DNA of 7,371 bases from Candidatus Micrarchaeota archaeon RBG_16_49_10 (GTDB lineage Archaea; Aenigmatarchaeota; Aenigmatarchaeia; CG10238-14): contig MFRS01000010.1 of assembly GCA_001784635.1 (NCBI GenBank), positions 1-7,371 on the forward strand, in the 5' to 3' direction. Below the pieces are notes generated by a model. The model saw only the letters and a program-made list of their open reading frames with translations, was not told where the DNA came from and searched no databases. Position 1 is the first letter of the stretch; every line of letters begins with the position of its first letter. The position numbers and the translations under genes were made by a program. Positions 4,083-7,371 of this stretch are shown piece after piece.

Positions 4083-5066
4083 ATGAGGGCTGCTCTTCTG
4101 TGGATCACCGAATCGGGTAAGATACGATGCAATGTCTGCGCGAGGATGTGTCTGATAGGCCTGGACGAGGCCGGGTACTGCAAGGTTAGAGTCAACAAGA
4201 AGAACGCGCTCATAACCAAGAACTTCGGCAAGATAACGGGCATAGGATACAGCAAGATAGAGGAGCACAACTTCTTCCACTTCTACCCCGGGTCCAAGAC
4301 CATACACGTAAGCTCGTTCGGCGAGAGCATTTACGACCCCTTCATCGAGAAGCCGGACAAGTCCGAGAAGGAGAAGATGACTCCCGAGGACCTGATAAAA
4401 CTCGCCAACCAGAAGGGGGTAAAACTCATAACCTTCACGGGCTCGGAGCCCACGATATTCTTCGAGTTCGCCTACCGCGTCGCAAGGCTGGCGAAGAGGT
4501 ACAACATCAAGACCACCTTCGTCACCAACGGCTACATAACATCAGAGGCGGTGAAGAAGATAGGGAAGTACCTTGATGCGGTCAACGTCCATGTCACGGC
4601 CTCCGCCGATCCCGAGTTCTACAAGAAGCACTTCGACGGCGCCGACGTGGAGCAGATATTCATCGCGCTGAAGGCTTTCAAAAAGCACAGGGTCTTCACC
4701 GAGGTGTCGAACACGATAATACCCGAGGTCGGTGAGGATTTCGTGATGAACCAGAAGCTGGTGGAGTGGATTGTCAACAAGCTGGGGTCCAGCATACCTT
4801 ACCACCTTCTCCCAGCCCACCCCGTGCCGAAGTTCGACTATTCGGAGACTTCAGTCGAGACGCTGGACGAGTTCGCCTCGAGGTCGGCAAAGATGGGGAT
4901 GAGGTATGTCTATGTCTCGGGCGCCTTCGGCAGCGACTACGAGAACACATCCTGCTACAACTGCGGGAACGAGATAATCACGAGGGTGGGGTCGGTCTTC
5001 ACCAACATCAACATCAACGGGGACAGGTGCCCCAACTGCGGCTTCAAGATCTCCGTGATGAAGTGA
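4083..5066 (+). CDS. AmmeMemoRadiSam-type radical SAM-like protein lacking the cluster cysteines
   Basis: A 327-residue protein resembling AmmeMemoRadiSam-system radical SAM enzymes (COG1180-like) over its whole length. N-terminal cysteines C16, C19, C23 and C33 (GKIRCNVCARMC...GYC) match the family's conserved metal-binding-like start. Then come FHFYPGSKTIHVSSFG (65-80), the loop GSEPTIFFE (120-128; YNEPTIFYE in relatives), TTFVTNGYI (144-152), TEVSNTIIP (206-214), PYHLLPAHPVPKF (239-251), RYVYVSG (274-280), ENTSCYNCG (287-295) and a closing CPNCG (C316, C319). Where relatives carry GCxxxCxxC, this protein has GESIYDPFI (80-88): E81, D85 and I88 replace the three cysteines that hold the 4Fe-4S cluster. 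The reading frame is otherwise intact, so this looks like a preserved pseudoenzyme, not a pseudogene. Canonical radical SAM chemistry is not expected. I use ATG 4083, not TTG 4080. No Memo or AMMECR1 partner gene is in the window. Confidence 0.88.
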   Translation: MRAALLWITESGKIRCNVCARMCLIGLDEAGYCKVRVNKKNALITKNFGKITGIGYSKIEEHNFFHFYPGSKTIHVSSFGESIYDPFIEKPDKSEKEKMTPEDLIKLANQKGVKLITFTGSEPTIFFEFAYRVARLAKRYNIKTTFVTNGYITSEAVKKIGKYLDAVNVHVTASADPEFYKKHFDGADVEQIFIALKAFKKHRVFTEVSNTIIPEVGEDFVMNQKLVEWIVNKLGSSIPYHLLPAHPVPKFDYSETSVETLDEFASRSAKMGMRYVYVSGAFGSDYENTSCYNCGNEIITRVGSVFTNININGDRCPNCGFKISVMK

Positions 5067-5074
5067 CCGCCTAA

Positions 5075-5081
5075 TTTATAT
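5075..5081 (+). promoter_or_regulatory. TATA box for the membrane-anchored regulator
   Basis: TTTATAT, centred 25 bases before ATG 5103 and only nine bases after the upstream stop codon. The gene therefore probably has its own leaderless transcript despite the short gap. Confidence 0.65.
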
Positions 5082-5102
5082 CACCTTCCCCAAATAATTA
5101 TC

Positions 5103-6023
5103 ATGGAACGTTTCGCCGTCTTCCTCGCTTTCCTTCTTTTGCTTAATCCGGTATCGGCCCAGGTCATGAAGGATATTGACTACGATATAGACCTCAGGGA
5201 TGACGGGACATCTGTCGTCAAGCTGCACCTTCTGTTCACCGAGGACCTCAAGGAGGTAAACGTCCCGCTGGACTTTGAGATATACGACATCAAGGTCGAG
5301 GGGGGTACTTGCGACATAAAGGTTGCGAACTTGCTCTTCTGCAGGCCGCCTTCCGAGCACATGGTCGGCCTGGTCGCCATGAACATAACCTTCAACACAG
5401 AGCAGATAACCGAGGTGAACCAGAACATAAGCTCCTTCTACTTGGACATACCTATACTCTGGGAAACGGAGAACGTGGACATATACCTGATGTTGCCCTT
5501 CAGGACTGCCCTGCCTGACGACAATGTCCGCCCGATCTCCCCGCCTGGCGGCGTGATAGGGAGCGACGGCAGGAGGGTGACCGTCACATGGAACGTCAAG
5601 GACAAGGCCGTGGGCGACGTGATACCATTACGGGTCAGGTACGAGTTCATAACACCAATCGAGAACATAGTGAACATGATAGCCGGGTATTGGATAGTCG
5701 CGATTTCCATAGCCGTCTTGATCCTGGGCTTCTTCATCTACAGGAAGGTCGGAGGCACTGGGGAGGCTGTCTACTCTGTCCTCACCGAGCCCGAGAGGAT
5801 GGTGATAGAGCTGATTTCCAAGGAGCCCAACGGCGAGATGGACCAGAGGAAGCTTGTCAAGGTCTCCGGGTTCTCGAAGGCGAAGGTTAGCAGGACGGTG
5901 AACAGCCTGGTGAGCAGGGGAATAGTGCACTCAATAAGGCTGGGGAGGAAGAACAAGGTGGTCCTGAAGAAGGGCCTTCTGGGCATGAAGTATAGAGGGG
6001 CCAAAAACCTATCTCAAGTTTAA
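5103..6023 (+). CDS. Secreted-domain, single-pass membrane protein with cytoplasmic winged helix
   Basis: A 306-residue protein with a clear layout. Residues 1-19 are a signal peptide (hydrophobic FAVFLAFLLLLNPVSA, cleavage likely before Q20). Residues 20 to about 190 form an extracytoplasmic beta-rich domain with two cysteines (C70, C80) that could form a disulfide and with N-glycosylation sequons (NIT, NIS). Residues about 193-213 are one membrane helix followed by basic YRKVGG. Residues about 224-290 are a winged helix of MarR-like type (LTEPERMVIELISKEPNG; MDQRKLVKVSGFSKAKVSRT; VNSLVSRGIVHSIRLGRKNKVVL). This is a one-protein signalling design: sense outside, bind DNA inside. The ligand is unknown. 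Its start is set by the TATA box 25 bases upstream. It is immediately upstream of the S-layer gene, in the same direction; its last codons and stop lie within the first copy of a 21-base repeat. Confidence 0.87.
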   Translation: MERFAVFLAFLLLLNPVSAQVMKDIDYDIDLRDDGTSVVKLHLLFTEDLKEVNVPLDFEIYDIKVEGGTCDIKVANLLFCRPPSEHMVGLVAMNITFNTEQITEVNQNISSFYLDIPILWETENVDIYLMLPFRTALPDDNVRPISPPGGVIGSDGRRVTVTWNVKDKAVGDVIPLRVRYEFITPIENIVNMIAGYWIVAISIAVLILGFFIYRKVGGTGEAVYSVLTEPERMVIELISKEPNGEMDQRKLVKVSGFSKAKVSRTVNSLVSRGIVHSIRLGRKNKVVLKKGLLGMKYRGAKNLSQV

Positions 6024-6061
6024 AGCCTTTTTTAAGGAAAATCTCAAGTTTAAAGCCTTTT
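6011..6061 (+). repeat. Two-copy 21-base tandem repeat across the regulator's stop codon
   Basis: Two identical 21-base units (6011-6031 and 6041-6061) with a 30-base period; each contains CAAGTTTAAAGCC. The first unit encodes the last four residues and stop of the upstream gene. The second is intergenic. A stretch of seven Ts at 6076-6082 and the palindrome TGAGACTCA (6082-6090) follow. They may be operator sites for the upstream winged helix, or a duplicated terminator-like element: the first unit continues into CCTTTTTTAAGG. Confidence 0.85.
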
Positions 6062-6131
6062 GGAACAATTATATATTTTTTTGAGACTCATAACGGCAAA
6101 ATAACTGTCATTATAATATATGGTTTGGTGG

Positions 6132-6148
6132 CGTGAAACGGTTTCACG
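6132..6148 (+). promoter_or_regulatory. Operator-like palindrome upstream of the S-layer promoter
   Basis: A perfect inverted repeat, CGTGAAAC-G-GTTTCACG, with eight-base arms. It ends six bases before the TATA box, abutting the BRE position, where a bound dimer would touch TBP/TFB. The symmetry suits a dimeric winged-helix or helix-turn-helix factor. Which factor binds is unknown. Confidence 0.65.
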
Positions 6149-6154
6149 AAAAGC

Positions 6155-6161
6155 TTATATA
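6155..6161 (+). promoter_or_regulatory. TATA box of the S-layer gene
   Basis: TTATATA preceded by a purine-rich BRE-like CGAAAAGC. The expected start is near 6183-6185, which leaves a leader of about 60 bases. A second inverted repeat, CTAAG-CGAAT-CTTAG (6167-6181), lies between the box and the start site. An upstream alternative, ATTATAATATA (6110-6120), would place the start inside the palindrome. Confidence 0.7.
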
Positions 6162-6189
6162 CCCCCCTAAGCGAATCTTAGTCTATAAA

Positions 6190-6239
6190 ACAGACCTGCG
6201 AGGGTCTGTCTTTCCGCGTAAGCGGAATACACTAGGTGA
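6190..6239 (+). promoter_or_regulatory. S-layer 5' leader: two GNRA-capped hairpins and a Shine-Dalgarno
   Basis: Hairpin 1 (6190-6209) pairs ACAGACC with GGTCTGT and can add a U-G pair that closes a GCGA tetraloop. Hairpin 2 (6212-6227) pairs TTCCGC with GCGGAA around a GTAA tetraloop. Both loops fit the GNRA pattern, and only two bases separate the stems. The Shine-Dalgarno AGGTGA (6234-6239) lies seven bases before ATG 6247 and is left unpaired, so the leader should keep the ribosome site open. Protection of an abundant mRNA from 5' decay is the likeliest role. Confidence 0.7.
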
Positions 6240-6246
6240 AAACTAA

Positions 6247-7371
6247 ATGAGAAAATTAGTTGCAGCAATTTTGACTGCTTTAATGGCTTTAAGTCCATTA
6301 GCATTAGCAGCAGACTTAGGTGACTATCCAGGATTTCTAGCAGACAATGGCGTTCTAGATACATATGTTGTTGTCGGTGCAGACGCTGACCCGGCAGATG
6401 TCGTTGGTGCGGTTGACTTGGCATCCAGATTGGCTGCCGAATCATACACTGACGTTAATACTGGCGGAACAGTGTCTGTGAGTGGTGGTAAGACAGAAGA
6501 CATTCTGTTGGACACCGCTTTGAATGCCTCTACCGCTTTCGGTAGCACATTGGACGACGATGACATACCAGGCTTGTTTGATGGTAAAGTGTCAATCAAC
6601 AACCTGATATCTAGCACAACATACAAAGACAGCTACGACGCTCACGATGAGCTAACATTGACAACAGGAGCAGCACTAGAGACTGGTTTGACAGCTTCAA
6701 GTACAGACGAGGATTTCAAATCCGAATCTTTCATCGAAATAGATAGGAGCTCAGTTGGCTACTACTATGTGTTTGACGATACCTTAAACAATGGTAACTA
6801 CATAGCGAACTCTTCGGACGATTACCCAATCGAGATAGAGTTCTTGGGCAAGACATTGACAATATCAGGTGCGTCAGACGCTGACACCATGACGGTGCAG
6901 AGTGGTACTGAGTACTCCTTGGCGGTCGGTGAAAATGTAGTTGTTGATGGCGTGACCATCACATTGGACAACGTCGGAAGCAGCGGTTCAATTGTCGTTA
7001 CAGTTGACGGCGTTTCCGGTACAGTATCCAGTGGCGGCCAGAAGGTCATCAACGGCGTGACAGTCAAGAACAAGGAGTCCTTCTATTCTACTGAAAAGGA
7101 GGATAGATCAGCGGTTCTTCTTGTTGGAGAGGATGTCAGCGACACGGTAAATGACGGCGACGCATATTGCCTTGGTTCAGCTGACAAGAACGCCTGCGAG
7201 GACGACGAGATCTGGCTATGGGATTTGGCGGGACTTACCGGCGGATCACCAACAATCGGTGTTCTATACAACGGAAGGTTGGACGAATACGATGAGGTAA
7301 TCAACGTAGGTGAGGAATTCGCACTCCCACACGACTACATGAAGATAAGGCTTGACAGCTATGTCGAAACA
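6247..7371 (+). CDS. S-layer protein, N-terminal part
   Basis: The first 375 codons of a surface-layer protein cut by the right edge. Residues 1-21 or 22 are a signal peptide (MRKLVAAILTALMALSPLAL, Ala-rich cleavage site). Next comes the archaeal S-layer N-terminal signature: DYPGFLADNG (26-35), TYVVVGADADPADVVGAVDL (39-58), LASRLAAESY (58-67). Beta-rich, Asp/Thr/Ser/Gly-rich repeats follow, including FLGKTLTISG (199-208), LAVGENVVVDGVTITLDNVG (225-244) and AVLLVGEDV (289-297), typical of such proteins. Two cysteines (C308, C317) and sequons NAS and NSS are present. The protein would form the crystalline cell-surface lattice. Codon choice differs from neighbours (more GGT, GCT, GTT, TTG and ACA; less ATA and AGG), as expected for a very highly expressed gene. 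The start is fixed by the Shine-Dalgarno and signal peptide. Confidence 0.9.
   Translation, partial: MRKLVAAILTALMALSPLALAADLGDYPGFLADNGVLDTYVVVGADADPADVVGAVDLASRLAAESYTDVNTGGTVSVSGGKTEDILLDTALNASTAFGSTLDDDDIPGLFDGKVSINNLISSTTYKDSYDAHDELTLTTGAALETGLTASSTDEDFKSESFIEIDRSSVGYYYVFDDTLNNGNYIANSSDDYPIEIEFLGKTLTISGASDADTMTVQSGTEYSLAVGENVVVDGVTITLDNVGSSGSIVVTVDGVSGTVSSGGQKVINGVTVKNKESFYSTEKEDRSAVLLVGEDVSDTVNDGDAYCLGSADKNACEDDEIWLWDLAGLTGGSPTIGVLYNGRLDEYDEVINVGEEFALPHDYMKIRLDSYVET

Noticed and set aside
4029..4307. Minus-strand open frames over the start of the radical SAM-like gene
   Set aside because: They lie antisense to conserved N-terminal cysteine motifs and run into the tRNA gene and its promoter.
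6011..6061. CRISPR-like array
   Set aside because: There are only two units of 21 bases separated by nine bases, overlapping a stop codon; spacer size and repeat number do not fit.

Overview
The window looks archaeal. Most genes have a TATA-like box centred about 24-28 bases upstream of the start codon, the pattern of leaderless archaeal transcription. Shine-Dalgarno motifs appear only at internal operon genes and at one gene with a real 5' leader. The gene content fits: an archaeal Fcf1-type PIN protein, a Thr tRNA with an anticodon-loop intron and U73, a membrane-anchored winged-helix regulator and an S-layer protein. The S-layer N-terminus and the very small intron hint at a DPANN-like or deep euryarchaeal lineage, but that is a guess; no marker here settles it.

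Layout. (1) 1-960, minus strand: an Fcf1-like PIN nuclease followed two bases later by the 5' part of a membrane pyrophosphatase (hppA), which runs off the left edge. (2) 1040-1477, plus strand: an MgtC/SapB-family membrane protein transcribed divergently from the PIN/hppA operon. (3) About 1498-3900: a visibly more AT-rich accessory block with an orphan winged-helix protein, a vapBC toxin-antitoxin pair, a HEPN-MNT pair flanked by imperfect direct repeats, and a small unknown gene. (4) 3956-4038, minus strand: tRNA-Thr(CGT) with its 3' end facing the accessory block. (5) 4083-5066, plus strand: a protein aligning along its length with AmmeMemoRadiSam-type radical SAM enzymes but lacking all three cluster cysteines. 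(6) 5103-6023, plus strand: a secreted/transmembrane sensor with a cytoplasmic winged helix, ending inside a 21-base tandem repeat. (7) 6132-7371: an elaborate control region (17-base palindrome, TATA box, two GNRA-capped hairpins, Shine-Dalgarno) and the first 375 codons of an S-layer protein.

How it may fit together. The left and right parts look like core genome: ion-coupled pyrophosphate hydrolysis, RNA processing, tRNA and cell surface. The middle block looks like a small toxin-antitoxin/defence islet beside a tRNA gene. The membrane-anchored regulator sits directly upstream of the S-layer gene, and the repeats and palindrome between them are plausible binding sites, so envelope sensing coupled to S-layer expression is a reasonable hypothesis. 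The most unusual item is the radical SAM-like protein that has lost its iron-sulfur cluster ligands.
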